Assembly: GCA_947494335.1 (NCBI GenBank)
Contig: CANLUT010000001.1
Coordinates: 124,001-188,000, forward strand
Length of the DNA stretch: 64,000 nucleotides
Direction of reading: 5' to 3'
Source of the DNA: Oligoflexales bacterium
GTDB taxonomy: Bacteria; Bdellovibrionota_B; Oligoflexia; Oligoflexales; RGVZ01
The position numbers and the translations under genes are program-made. Of this stretch, positions 52,358-62,021 are shown piece by piece; positions within the stretch are counted from its first letter, which is position 1, and each line of letters begins with the position of its first letter. Below the pieces are notes generated by a model, which did not search any database, was not told the origin of the DNA, and worked only from the letters and a program-made list of their open reading frames with translations.

Positions 52358-54907
52358 TTGAAAAAGACAAAATCCGGCGGATCGAAAAAAGTAGTCAAGA
52401 AACTCTCCAAAATCAATGTATCCAAATCGAAGGGATCCAAACGACCTGCAAAATCGCGGCAGATAAAAGAAGCTAAGAGCAGTGCAAAACTTCCCGCCGC
52501 ACTTCCGCTTAGTGATGTGTACAAGGTCTGTGATACCGATATTTTTAAGTTCAATACGACCTCCAAGATTGGAGAGAGTCACGAGTTTATATCCCAAGAT
52601 CGAGCGGTGAGAGCCATAAACATGGGCCTTGGGATTCGCAAGCCTGGCTACAACATTTATGTAGCTGGTGCTCAGGGAACAGGGAAAACTAGCGTTATCC
52701 GTACATTTCTGGAGCGATGGTCGAAAGATTCAGCGGTGCCGAACGATTGGATTTATGTTTACAACTTTCAGCATCCTGAAGTGCCAAAGGCAATCGAGAT
52801 GCCAGCTGGAGAAGGCAAAAAGTTGAAGAAGGAGATGGAGGCTCTCGTCAAAGTGCTGCGTTCCGAAATTCCGGCAGCGCTTCAAAGCGAGGACTACGAG
52901 AATGCTGTGAACGCCTACCTATCTGCAAGCAATGATCGTAAGGGTAAACTTTTCAGTGATCTTGAAAAACGTGCGAAGCAGCTGGACTTCGCGGTCAAAT
53001 CAACACGGATCGGTATTGAAACCATTCCTGTCGTTGACGGACGAGTTTTGACTGAAAAAGAGTACGCCAAACTGAGTGATACCCAGCGGGAAGGTGTGGA
53101 GGACCGCCGTGCGCAGATCGAGCCTGAGGTTCTTGATTTTGCTCGCAAGGTCCGGACGATTGAAACGGAAACACGGGAATATATCGAAAAACTTCGTAGT
53201 GAGCTTGGTCGACATGTCGTTGGCATGGTTATTGAGCCATTGATGGAGGAGTACAAGGGTAACAAGGGTGTTGTCACGCATTTAGAGCAGGTGCGAGATC
53301 ATATTCTTGAACACCTTATGGATTTTGTTGAGTCCGATGAGCCGCAGGCGCAGCAAGGTCAGCCTGAGATGCCACTCGAGCTGTTCGGCTTTCACGAAGA
53401 ACGCGACCGGTTTGTGCGCTACGCCGTGAATGTCTTTATTGATAACACCGGTGCTGAGGGTGCGCCCGTTATTATCGAGACGAATCCAACGTACTACAAT
53501 TTATTCGGCAAAATCGAAAAGAACGTCGAGCACGGGATGTATTTGACAGACTTTACGATGATCAAGGCGGGCGCTGTCCAGCGCGCCAATGGTGGTTACC
53601 TGGTCTTGAATGCTATGGATATTTTCAAAACTGGAAATATCTGGGATACGCTGAAGCGAGTGTTAAAGAATCGCAAAGGATTTATAGAAGATATGGGCGA
53701 GCAATACTCACTACTGCCCACATCTGGACTCAGACCATCGCCCATCCCGCTCGATATGAAAGTTATCCTTATCGGTAACGATGATATCTATCATCTGCTG
53801 CAAAGTATGGATGAGGACTTTACTAAGATTTTCAAGATCAAAGCGCACTTTGACGACAAAATGCCGCGTACCAAGGAAAATATCGAACACTATGTCGACT
53901 TTATCGCGACGCGTTCAGACAAGGAAGACCTGCTCTCGTTTGATCGTTCAGGTGTCGCCGCGATGGTGGAGTACGGTAGCCGTATGGTCGATGACCAAAG
54001 GCAATTATCCACGCAATTCGGAACTCTGAAAGATCTAACAATTGAAGCGGACTTTATTGCGAGAGAGCAAGAAAGCCGTTTTATCAAGCGTCAGCACGTG
54101 GAAGAAGCTTTGGATCAGAAGTTTTACCGCGTCAATCTCATCGAAGAGCAAATGTATGAGATGGTCCGCCATGAGGAAGTTTTGCTGACCTTGGATGATG
54201 CGGTAATCGGTCAGGTGAACGGACTCGCTGTGTACGATTTGGGTGATTATAGTTTTGGTAAGGTGAACCGCCTGACCTGTACAGTGAGCTCGTCAGCGGA
54301 TGGAATCATCAATATAGAGCGAAACGCCAAGTTGTCTGGACGAATTCACGATAAGGGCATCAGTATTTTAACGGGCTATTTGACCGCTTTGTTGGCGCGA
54401 GAGCACCACTTGGGGCTCGCAGCCAGCATTTGCTTTGAACAGAGTTACGGGATGATTGATGGCGACAGCGCATCTATTACCGAGGCGACAGCCATTCTGA
54501 GTGCTCTTGCCCGTCTTCCTGTGCGGCAGAACCTTGCCATGACTGGAAGCCTCAATCAGTTTGGTGAAGTGCAGCCAATTGGCGGTGTGAATGAAAAGAT
54601 CGAGGGTTTTTGGCGTACGGTTGAGCTGCTTGGCAAGAAGTCTGAAACTTACCGCGTCATCATCCCGAAGCAGAATGTACCAAATCTGATGTTGCAAAGG
54701 GCTGCGCGAACGGCTGTAGAAGAGGGTCGACTTGAGGTTGTGCCGGTCTCTACCATGGCAGAGGTTTTTGAATTGGCGACAGGTGTTCCCCTGGGGGCCA
54801 TTGACCTCTATCAAGACGAATTTTCTCCAGGCTCAGCTCTATGGATCATTCATGAGCGTGTGGCTGAGCTACGTGCCAAGCGCCGTCGGGACCGTAAGGA
54901 AAAGTAA
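52358..54907 (+). CDS. Lon-like ATP-dependent protease (Lon-related AAA_32 group)
   Basis: About 849 residues. The N-terminal Lys-rich tail is followed by an AAA+ domain (GAQGTGKTSVIRTF Walker A), a helical insert, and a C-terminal Lon protease domain with the catalytic S704 (GDSASI) and K747 (VNEKIEG), 43 residues apart as in Lon. It lacks the Lon N-terminal substrate domain, so it is a short-form or LonB-like protein. The start is uncertain; a TTG at 52358 has AAGGA seven bases upstream, while the longer reading from 52331 has none. It follows the HAMP gene by 31 bases. Confidence 0.9.
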   Translation: MKKTKSGGSKKVVKKLSKINVSKSKGSKRPAKSRQIKEAKSSAKLPAALPLSDVYKVCDTDIFKFNTTSKIGESHEFISQDRAVRAINMGLGIRKPGYNIYVAGAQGTGKTSVIRTFLERWSKDSAVPNDWIYVYNFQHPEVPKAIEMPAGEGKKLKKEMEALVKVLRSEIPAALQSEDYENAVNAYLSASNDRKGKLFSDLEKRAKQLDFAVKSTRIGIETIPVVDGRVLTEKEYAKLSDTQREGVEDRRAQIEPEVLDFARKVRTIETETREYIEKLRSELGRHVVGMVIEPLMEEYKGNKGVVTHLEQVRDHILEHLMDFVESDEPQAQQGQPEMPLELFGFHEERDRFVRYAVNVFIDNTGAEGAPVIIETNPTYYNLFGKIEKNVEHGMYLTDFTMIKAGAVQRANGGYLVLNAMDIFKTGNIWDTLKRVLKNRKGFIEDMGEQYSLLPTSGLRPSPIPLDMKVILIGNDDIYHLLQSMDEDFTKIFKIKAHFDDKMPRTKENIEHYVDFIATRSDKEDLLSFDRSGVAAMVEYGSRMVDDQRQLSTQFGTLKDLTIEADFIAREQESRFIKRQHVEEALDQKFYRVNLIEEQMYEMVRHEEVLLTLDDAVIGQVNGLAVYDLGDYSFGKVNRLTCTVSSSADGIINIERNAKLSGRIHDKGISILTGYLTALLAREHHLGLAASICFEQSYGMIDGDSASITEATAILSALARLPVRQNLAMTGSLNQFGEVQPIGGVNEKIEGFWRTVELLGKKSETYRVIIPKQNVPNLMLQRAARTAVEEGRLEVVPVSTMAEVFELATGVPLGAIDLYQDEFSPGSALWIIHERVAELRAKRRRDRKEK

Positions 54908-55061
54908 CTGAAATAGTTGCAGGATTCGCAGAACCCTGGGTACCCACAAATACTCATTGACCGTATCCAAGGGTATCGTGGACAATATTTGGAAATTTAC
55001 TGAATAACAAAGTTTTGGCCATTGAGGTCGGAGCGGTAGGGGTCCTATCAAGGAGGATACA

Positions 55062-56402
55062 ATGCGATTTGATGTACGTCGTGCGGGTAAGTTCCTGGCA
55101 GCCTGTTTAGCTTGTGGTGCGTCTGCGCTTCAGGCAGCGCAAGTAGCGATTATTGACTCTGGAGTTGATTACAAGCACGAGGCGTTTGCCTCTGACATGT
55201 GGAGCAACCCAAATGGTAGTACTACTGTTGATGGCACGACCTACGCCAACGACACCCACGGTTGGAACTTCGCCGAGAATAACAACGAGATTATTGACTA
55301 CAAGTATTTGGGAACATTCTCCCAAGACTGTTACAAAATGTTCGAGATCCAGGGCAAGATCCTGACAGGAACGGCGACACAGGAAGAAATCAACTGGTAC
55401 AAAGGCAAACGTAGCGATACCAACTTCCTGAAAGAGCTTCAGAAGTTTGGTAACTTCATTCACGGAACACACGTCACAGGCATTTCCACTGACGAGTCGG
55501 ATGCCGCAACGATTGTCGGTCTGAAGTTGATCCCCACAGAGGTTCCAGGCGGAAAAGAGCTTAATCAGTTCCGTGATAAAGCTGGAAATCCATTGGTTAG
55601 CATGATGCTGCAGATGGTTGCCAAGCGACAGGCTGGCTTGCTGCTGAATGTTGGAAAGTATACCAATGCCGTTAAAGCTGACGTTGCCAATGGCTCCTTT
55701 GGAACAAGTGTCAATGCTGTTAAGCCGGTAGTCGCTCAATTGGTGAAGCAATTGACTGGAGCTGATCCAACCGAAGCAGAGACTGAAGAGTACGCTCGTG
55801 AGCTAGTGAATGCCATGATCACGGAAAGTAAGGGCTTTGTTACAGCAGCTCCAAATACATTGTTTGTATTTGCAGCTGGTAACGATGGTACAAACAACGA
55901 TCAACTTCCTGTTTCGCCAGCTAACATTGACGCGGAAAACAAAATTGTCGTGGCTGCAACCTTGGGTTCAGAGAAGATTGCTACCTTCTCAAACCACGGC
56001 ATGAAAGTCGACGTCGCTGCTCCAGGCGTTATCATTCGTGCATCCATTCCAGGCAATGAATACCTTGAGTTGAGTGGAACCTCAATGGCAGCACCATACG
56101 TTACAAACGTAGCGGCACGCCTCAAGGACGCAAACCCAAGCTTGAATCCGGCTGGCATCAAAAAGCTGCTTTGCGAGACGGTTGACGTCAAGCCGTGGCT
56201 GCAAGGGAAAGTCAGAACCAGCGGTATCGTAAACTCACACCGTGCCGTCAAGGCAGCAGAGCTTTCTGCTAAGATTGGTCTCGAGGCTGCGATTGCTCAG
56301 GCGAAGTCATTGGTTCCTGACAGCCAGCAAACTATGATGATGTCCATCAGTCCAGAAATGGAAAAAGAGCTGCTCGTAGCTCCGATGCCTTCTCTGTTCT
56401 AA
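55062..56402 (+). CDS. Secreted subtilisin-like serine protease
   Basis: A 446-residue S8 protease. After a signal peptide (FLAACLACGASALQA) the catalytic domain begins at once, with D32 (IIDSGVD), H134 (HGTHVTGI) and S341 (LSGTSMAAP). The Asp-His distance is about 100 residues, much longer than in subtilisin, owing to an insert. No I9-type propeptide is visible. The C-terminus past residue 400 is short. It probably works in the periplasm or outside. The start has AGGAGG six bases upstream. Confidence 0.9.
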   Translation: MRFDVRRAGKFLAACLACGASALQAAQVAIIDSGVDYKHEAFASDMWSNPNGSTTVDGTTYANDTHGWNFAENNNEIIDYKYLGTFSQDCYKMFEIQGKILTGTATQEEINWYKGKRSDTNFLKELQKFGNFIHGTHVTGISTDESDAATIVGLKLIPTEVPGGKELNQFRDKAGNPLVSMMLQMVAKRQAGLLLNVGKYTNAVKADVANGSFGTSVNAVKPVVAQLVKQLTGADPTEAETEEYARELVNAMITESKGFVTAAPNTLFVFAAGNDGTNNDQLPVSPANIDAENKIVVAATLGSEKIATFSNHGMKVDVAAPGVIIRASIPGNEYLELSGTSMAAPYVTNVAARLKDANPSLNPAGIKKLLCETVDVKPWLQGKVRTSGIVNSHRAVKAAELSAKIGLEAAIAQAKSLVPDSQQTMMMSISPEMEKELLVAPMPSLF

Positions 56403-56419
56403 TCACAATTTCAAGTGAT

Positions 56420-56452
56420 AAAAAAGGCTGCCCTTTGAGGGCAGCCTTTTTT
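56420..56452 (+). terminator. Terminator between subtilase and lgt
   Basis: AGGCTGCCC and GGGCAGCCT form a nine-bp stem around a five-base loop with A and T runs outside. It serves the protease gene and, on the other strand, lgt. Confidence 0.92.
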
Positions 56453-56462
56453 GTTTGTTGAT

Positions 56463-57266
56463 TTATTTGGAATCTGGCCTTGCTGGGATTTTACGAAACA
56501 GAGCCCAAACCCCGAAGGCGATGAATGGAATGGACAATAATTGTCCCATATCAAGTGGTATGCCTTCCTCAAAGGAGACCTGCACCTCCTTGAAGAACTC
56601 GATGAAAAACCTTGCTGTAAATATCATGGCAAACATCAAACCGTTTCGTCGCAGGGGCTCATTGAGCCAGGCACTACGTTTTTGCCATATCAGAATGAGA
56701 AAGGCTGTGGCGAAGTAGGCCAGAGACTCAAATAGTTGGGCAGGGTATCTAGGAATGGTGTCAACCCGATCAAAAACAACTCCCCAGTCTGCTCCCGTGG
56801 GTCGACCAATGATTTCGCTGTTGAACAAGTTTCCAAGCCTGATAAACCCTGCCGTTATGGCGATAGGAAAGGTCAGCTCGTCAGCCAAAAACTTCATCGT
56901 GATATCAGGATAGCGGCGGCAGTAGAAATAGACGGCAATGATGACGCCCAGTGTTCCACCATGACTTGCGAGACCGCCCTCCCACACTTTGAGTATGGCA
57001 ATAGGATCTCTAAGGTAGACCTCTGGTTCATAAAAAAGACAGTGTCCCAGTCTGGCCCCGATGATTGTGCCCCAAAATACGTAGAGGAGCAGATCGTCCA
57101 ATGCGGTTTTACTAAAGCCTTTTTTCGTGAAGATCGACTTCATGTAAGCGTAGCCGAGATAAAATCCGAGTATGAAACCCAGGCTGTAGTACCTGATTGC
57201 TAGTGGTCCAAGGTGAATGAGAACAGGATCAACATTCCAGTGAAAAATCCAGGGCGCGTCAGTCAA
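56463..57266 (-). CDS. lgt: Prolipoprotein diacylglyceryl transferase
   Basis: A 267-residue inner-membrane enzyme with seven helices that moves diacylglycerol from phosphatidylglycerol to the lipobox Cys of preprolipoproteins. Family motifs are seen: HLGPLAIRYYSLGF, ARLGHCLFYEPE, HGGTLGVI and the Lgt signature GNLFNSEIIGRPTGADWGVVF. The start is a TTG at 57266 with GGAGG six bases upstream, preferred over the TTG at 57284. It supports the many lipoproteins in this window. Confidence 0.95.
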   Translation of the reverse strand: MTDAPWIFHWNVDPVLIHLGPLAIRYYSLGFILGFYLGYAYMKSIFTKKGFSKTALDDLLLYVFWGTIIGARLGHCLFYEPEVYLRDPIAILKVWEGGLASHGGTLGVIIAVYFYCRRYPDITMKFLADELTFPIAITAGFIRLGNLFNSEIIGRPTGADWGVVFDRVDTIPRYPAQLFESLAYFATAFLILIWQKRSAWLNEPLRRNGLMFAMIFTARFFIEFFKEVQVSFEEGIPLDMGQLLSIPFIAFGVWALFRKIPARPDSK

Positions 57267-57375
57267 AGCATTCCTCCATGGCAATTTGGTTGAAAAGAAG
57301 TCGCTTGAAACTTGAGATTAAATGATTAGTCGGATGTCACAAGCGGTTTTTGTCTTCCATGGATCTAAATTCGGG

Positions 57376-58335
57376 TTATTGTCGATCTACAAGCTTCATA
57401 TCCCTAATAGGATGTCTAAATGCTGCTGATTCCATGAGTTTACTGATCTGAGCCTGCTCGCGGCGTTTGCCGCGTCGGGATTCTTCGTCCTCAAGAGGCA
57501 TTCCCGGGAACTGTTTCATAACCTGTGGCAAGAGTTTGGTGATCACCATACCGTCTGAAAACGCCGCAATTGATAACCCAAGCCCGGCCGGTTTTTCGTT
57601 CTCGGGTTTAAATCGCAAAATAACCTTGTAACGTGAAATCTTCCTCATGCGGAGGCCTGAATAAATTGGGTCGATATTTCTGCGTTTAGTCAGTGCATCA
57701 TAAAGAATGGCTCTAAGCATCGGCTCACCAAAAAGACTTTCAAGGAGCAGATCTTCCGATGAGTTTATGCTCAGGATAGCCTCAGCCTTTGCCTCCTCGG
57801 CAAATGTTCTCCACAACACAGGTATGACTATATGGGTAGCGAAAAAATCTAAATTTTTTTCAGTTTCGGGAGTGACCCTTTGGCCCTCCAGCCCATAATA
57901 TCGTCCGATCTTTGTTTTATCAGTTAAAAGACTTGGCGATATCTTCGCGCTGTCAGTCCTTGTTTCGCCTGCTGCTGGATGATCTGGTAGCCAATTTTGA
58001 CTTGGGAGTAATTTCGCATAGCTCCCAGGAACTCTCAATGACCGTGATGCTATTCCGTGTCGTTGGCTTTCTTTATCCGCTGCGTCAGAGGGCATCACTG
58101 ATGGCCTGCTAGTTGTATGCTGTCCAATTGGTGTTATGTCCACCACGTTTAAACGAATACTGGACAAAGTAGTTTTCACTTTCGACTTGGGCTTAAAGCT
58201 TGGTTGGTTCGCTGAAATTATGGCGATGCAGTGAATTCCAAGAGATAGCAAAAGCCAAGTGTAAAACGTCCTGCTGTCATTAAAACCGTAAGTGACGGTC
58301 CTAGGATGTCTCAAGATGGAATTGGTCTTATTCAT
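57376..58335 (-). CDS. Single-helix membrane protein, unknown function
   Basis: A 319-residue protein with one membrane helix at about residues 25-42 (WLLLSLGIHCIAII), a Ser/Pro-rich linker, then an ordered region from about 125. The N-terminal helix plus long periplasmic part recalls TonB- or TolA-type proteins, but no such motif is evident at the C-terminus. A charged patch (EEDEESRRGKRREQAQ) lies near the end. No family is recognised. It lies 110 bases upstream of lgt on the same strand. The start has no Shine-Dalgarno. Confidence 0.5.
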   Translation of the reverse strand: MNKTNSILRHPRTVTYGFNDSRTFYTWLLLSLGIHCIAIISANQPSFKPKSKVKTTLSSIRLNVVDITPIGQHTTSRPSVMPSDAADKESQRHGIASRSLRVPGSYAKLLPSQNWLPDHPAAGETRTDSAKISPSLLTDKTKIGRYYGLEGQRVTPETEKNLDFFATHIVIPVLWRTFAEEAKAEAILSINSSEDLLLESLFGEPMLRAILYDALTKRRNIDPIYSGLRMRKISRYKVILRFKPENEKPAGLGLSIAAFSDGMVITKLLPQVMKQFPGMPLEDEESRRGKRREQAQISKLMESAAFRHPIRDMKLVDRQ

Positions 58336-58479
58336 GAAACCAAAAAAAGATAACAGAGTTCTACAGCAGGTCAGAGGTGGTGTTTTATCAATTATGGTAA
58401 TGCTGGCTACATTAAATTCGGGTGAGACTTCTAAAAGACGAAGAAATCCTCAAATGGGATCGAGGCGAATACGTCTCAA

Positions 58480-58520
58480 AAAAATTTTAGTCTGTGGTTT
58501 TGCTGACCACAGACTAAAAA
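58480..58520 (-). terminator. Rho-independent terminator of fliG
   Basis: TTTTAGTCTGTGGT and ACCACAGACTAAAA form a 14-bp stem around a seven-base loop; on the minus strand a T run follows, just past the fliG stop. Confidence 0.85.
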
Positions 58521-58546
58521 TTAATCATAAGGGTGCTCTGTAACTT

Positions 58547-59548
58547 TTAGACGAACGCAGCGTCACCACCGCCTTGGATGACGATCTTGCCTTCGCTCTC
58601 GAGCTTGCGAGCAATGTTGATGACTTCAAGTTGAGAAGCTTCCACATCCGAAAGCTTGACGGCACCAGATGCTTCCATATCTTCTTTAAGCATGACGGCC
58701 GCACGTTCGGACATGTTTTTGAAGACCAGTTCCTTGACTGCCTCGCTAGCTGTTCTAAGAGCGATCTTCCATTTGTCGTTGTTGACGTTTTTAATGAGCT
58801 CTTGAATACCACGGTCGTCAATCTTGACAAGGTCATCAAAGACGAACATAAGCTGACGAATCTTTTCGGCCAAGTCAGGATCGCGCTCCTCAAAGCTATC
58901 AAGGATCTGTTCAGCCGAAGCTTTGTCCATGAGGTTGAGCATGCCTGCGATCGGCTCGACGCCGCCGATTTTCTGTGTCGCAACGCTACCCATGGCGTTG
59001 ACCTCCTGGCGGAGTACGTCGTCGATTTCGTCAATGATCTCTGGTTGCACTGCGTCCAGATTGGCAATACGAATTAGGACTTCAGTGTGAATACTCTCTG
59101 GTAGAAGTTTTAAGACCTCACCACATTTTTTGTTGTCCAAGTGAGCAAGAATCAGGGCTACTGTCTGCGGGTGCTCATTACGGATAAAGTTGGCCAGGGA
59201 TTTTGAGTCGATCAATTCAAGCGAGTCCAGGTTTGCCTGCGAACCGAGGGATAGTTGCTCGATCAGTTCATCGGCCTCACCGCCTTTGAACGCTGTGCCA
59301 ATGACTTTTTTCGTGAATTCATTGCCGCCGTAAAAGAACTTTTTATTTTGTTGAATGATTCCATAGAACTCCATCATGACCTGATCGACGATATCATTAT
59401 CGAGGCGGCCCAGGCGGCTCATGGCCGTGCCGATGCGCTTGATTTCGAATTCAGTCATGCTTTTGAAAATCTCGGCAGAGATTTCCTCTCCAAATGAGAG
59501 CATCAAAATAGCAGCCTTCTGAGCTCCAGTGTACTTGGCAGTAGCCAT
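58547..59548 (-). CDS. fliG: Flagellar motor switch protein FliG
   Basis: About 333 residues, full length. FliG sits on the cytoplasmic face of the MS ring and meets the stators; the charged C-terminal torque helix is seen near DLVKIDDRGIQELIKN. The N-domain (GAQKAAILMLSFGEE), the middle EHPQTVALILAHLDNKKCGEVL and the C-domain are intact. The ATG at 59548 has GGGAGG seven bases upstream. Its usual neighbours fliF, fliH and fliI are absent, so it stands alone. Confidence 0.95.
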   Translation of the reverse strand: MATAKYTGAQKAAILMLSFGEEISAEIFKSMTEFEIKRIGTAMSRLGRLDNDIVDQVMMEFYGIIQQNKKFFYGGNEFTKKVIGTAFKGGEADELIEQLSLGSQANLDSLELIDSKSLANFIRNEHPQTVALILAHLDNKKCGEVLKLLPESIHTEVLIRIANLDAVQPEIIDEIDDVLRQEVNAMGSVATQKIGGVEPIAGMLNLMDKASAEQILDSFEERDPDLAEKIRQLMFVFDDLVKIDDRGIQELIKNVNNDKWKIALRTASEAVKELVFKNMSERAAVMLKEDMEASGAVKLSDVEASQLEVINIARKLESEGKIVIQGGGDAAFV

Positions 59549-59786
59549 GGGGTTGCCTCCCACATAAGTTGTTTAGCTTTCCTTCTATTTTACGAGCAGC
59601 GTCAGAAGGTTGCCAGACTGTCAGGATTCTGACAGTGTTCGCCCAAAGGTCACTCATTTGTGCCTCTTATTAATAGGTTAGCGGGGCACAAGGATTGCTT
59701 ATAGGTCGTCGCGACGCATCTCTGAGCGTTTGCGAGTCCTGTGGATGCTCTCTCTGATTGAGTGGTTTTGGTCCCCGAGGTGATAT

Positions 59787-61151
59787 TTGAGACAGTTATT
59801 TTCGGTGTTTAGCCTTTTAACTATCGTTCTATTTGTAGCGGTAAGCTCAATAGACGTCGTTATGTACGCCAAAAAGCCCGTCCAGGCGGGGTTGTCTCAA
59901 ACCATGGACCGTGAGCATGAAGTTTTTGTAAAAATCCGAGAGGCAATGTCCAAAGAAGAAGAATGCGTGCCGGTTCGAGTCGGCGCGTTGGGGCAAATTG
60001 ATATCCAATACCTTGCCTGTTCTGATGCTGCTTTTAAGCAAGACGCCGAATCATTTAAAGTTAGTGAGAATATCCGCGTTCCTCAGGCTATATCACGTAG
60101 GGTCAACTTTTGGCGGCGTGTTTACTCTTTATGGTCAAAAAATCAGTATGTGATTCATGTTCCGGAATACCCCGAGGTTGTTCTTGAAATCCACGATAGT
60201 ACCAGGATTGCCGATGTGGGGGACAAGCGTCGAGAAAAGTTAATGAAGCCGGGACTAGATTCAAGGCGTCGACATTATCGTCAAATTCTCCATAAACTAG
60301 CTGGACTGAAAAAAATTGAAAGAGATAAACTCACGGTCACGGAGCGCCGTGTTCACGATGCCTTCGCACATATTTCAGCCAAAAATAAATTCCGAATAGC
60401 AGCGTCGAGTTTAAGGGTTCAGCGAGGACAACGCGAATATATTGCCACTGGCCTGGAAGTAGCTCAGAAGTATTTACCACATGTTGAGGCAGAATTTCAG
60501 AAACAAGGTTTAATGCCCGAGTTGGCGCGTATCGCCTTTATTGAGTCATCATTTAATCTTAAAGCTTTGAGTAAAGTCGGCGCGAGCGGTGTTTACCAGG
60601 TTATGCCTGAAACTGGTCGCGACTATTTAATTGTTAACGACCTGATTGATGAGCGTAATGACCCCGTCAAAGCCAGTCGTGCCGCTGCAAAGCTGCTCGC
60701 TATGAACTATAAAATTCTGGGCGAATGGCCATTGGCAATTACCGCCTATAATCATGGTGTCGGTGGAATTTCCCGGGCGATGCGCGAAAAGGGTACCTCC
60801 GACATTGTGACATTGATCAATAAATATGATGGAGCCAATTTTGGATTTGCTTCCAAGAATTTCTACGCTGGATTCCTCGGCCTGCTTGCGACCTTAAAGA
60901 ACGCACAGAAGGTGTTTCCTGAGATCCCTCCCTCTGAGCCATTACGATTTGAAACAGTTAAAGTTGGCGGTAAGTCCCTTTCAGAGGTCAAAAAGAAGTA
61001 TAAACTTACTAACTTTACGATAACATCGTTAAATCCGGACATCGGCCGTTCATTCATGCGGTCGAATGGCGTATTCCCTTCTCGTTATGTGCTGAAGGTT
61101 CCGCCGCGCTCCACCAACAACCTCTCAAAACTGGCATCATGGCGACCCTAA
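59787..61151 (+). CDS. Lytic transglycosylase (SLT domain)
   Basis: A 454-residue murein lyase: N-terminal membrane or signal helix (FSLLTIVLFVAVSSIDVVMYA), a linker, then an SLT domain with the catalytic E253 in IAFIESSFN and GASGVYQVMPETG. It cleaves peptidoglycan to 1,6-anhydro ends, like MltC or MltD. The C-terminal 60 residues are a short domain, not LysM as far as I can see. The start is a TTG with GAGGT five bases upstream. No neighbour in the same operon is obvious. Confidence 0.88.
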   Translation: MRQLFSVFSLLTIVLFVAVSSIDVVMYAKKPVQAGLSQTMDREHEVFVKIREAMSKEEECVPVRVGALGQIDIQYLACSDAAFKQDAESFKVSENIRVPQAISRRVNFWRRVYSLWSKNQYVIHVPEYPEVVLEIHDSTRIADVGDKRREKLMKPGLDSRRRHYRQILHKLAGLKKIERDKLTVTERRVHDAFAHISAKNKFRIAASSLRVQRGQREYIATGLEVAQKYLPHVEAEFQKQGLMPELARIAFIESSFNLKALSKVGASGVYQVMPETGRDYLIVNDLIDERNDPVKASRAAAKLLAMNYKILGEWPLAITAYNHGVGGISRAMREKGTSDIVTLINKYDGANFGFASKNFYAGFLGLLATLKNAQKVFPEIPPSEPLRFETVKVGGKSLSEVKKKYKLTNFTITSLNPDIGRSFMRSNGVFPSRYVLKVPPRSTNNLSKLASWRP

Positions 61152-61358
61152 CTGCATTTCATCTGTAGTGACTCGGTTGTGATCTAATTCCTTGGGCTTT
61201 GTACCAACTTAAATTTGATACTTTAACAAGTTGATCTCAAAAGCCGTGTGGTTTTTGGGTCTTTAACCAATATTTGGCAGAACCTAGCGTCAGCAGGGAG
61301 TCATGGCATAAAATAATGATATGTATGTGCTAAATGACTCTGTTCAAAGGTTTTTCTT

Positions 61359-62018
61359 TTGGTTGTCATTGAAAACAATTCTCTGAGTTTGTCGGACGTG
61401 CGTCACAAGCTCGGTAATATCATTCTAACCGGTGCCAGTGGCAGCGGGAAGTCGGCTATTGGTCAGCAAATTGCGAAGCTTTTGGGTCTAGGTTTTATTG
61501 ATCTGGACGAACTCATTGAAAAAGCATCTGGAAAAAAAATTGAAGAGATATTTTCTACCGACGGTGAGCTTGTGTTCCGCGAGTACGAGGCGAAGTTATT
61601 GTCCGGACTGCAAAATTTACGAAGTCACGTCATCGCCGTAGGGGGTGGTGCTCTTCTGTCCAACGATGCGATGGCAATGGCTCAAAGAATAGGTCCCGTT
61701 GTGTGGATTCAATCATCGGCAGGTGAGATTTCGCGACGATTGTTCAGACGAATTTCTGAAATAGAGAAAAGGCCACTATTTCGCGATTTGGTGTCTGAAG
61801 AAAATCACGAAATGCGTCGTGAAAAAATACGCGAGCGAGTCCAGAAAATGATTGACGAGCGGGGGCCTTGGTACAGCCAAGCTGATGTTGTGCTTGATGG
61901 CTCTTATGTTACGCCAGAGATGGCTGCGCAACATCTTAAAGATATTTTATTTTCTGAGGGGATCATTAAAACTGACCGCAATCGTTTTTCTAGCAGTCAG
62001 AAGAAGGGGAGTCTGTAG
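61359..62018 (+). CDS. aroK: Shikimate kinase
   Basis: A 219-residue P-loop kinase: ILTGASGSGKSAIGQQI (Walker A), FIDLDELIE (Asp for shikimate), VGGGALL and EKRPLF (lid). It phosphorylates shikimate in aromatic amino acid synthesis. At 219 residues it is longer than the usual 170-180 owing to N- and C-terminal tails. The start is a TTG at 61359 with AAAGG about nine bases upstream. The next gene begins four bases after its stop. Confidence 0.9.
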   Translation: MVVIENNSLSLSDVRHKLGNIILTGASGSGKSAIGQQIAKLLGLGFIDLDELIEKASGKKIEEIFSTDGELVFREYEAKLLSGLQNLRSHVIAVGGGALLSNDAMAMAQRIGPVVWIQSSAGEISRRLFRRISEIEKRPLFRDLVSEENHEMRREKIRERVQKMIDERGPWYSQADVVLDGSYVTPEMAAQHLKDILFSEGIIKTDRNRFSSSQKKGSL

Positions 62019-62021
62019 GTC

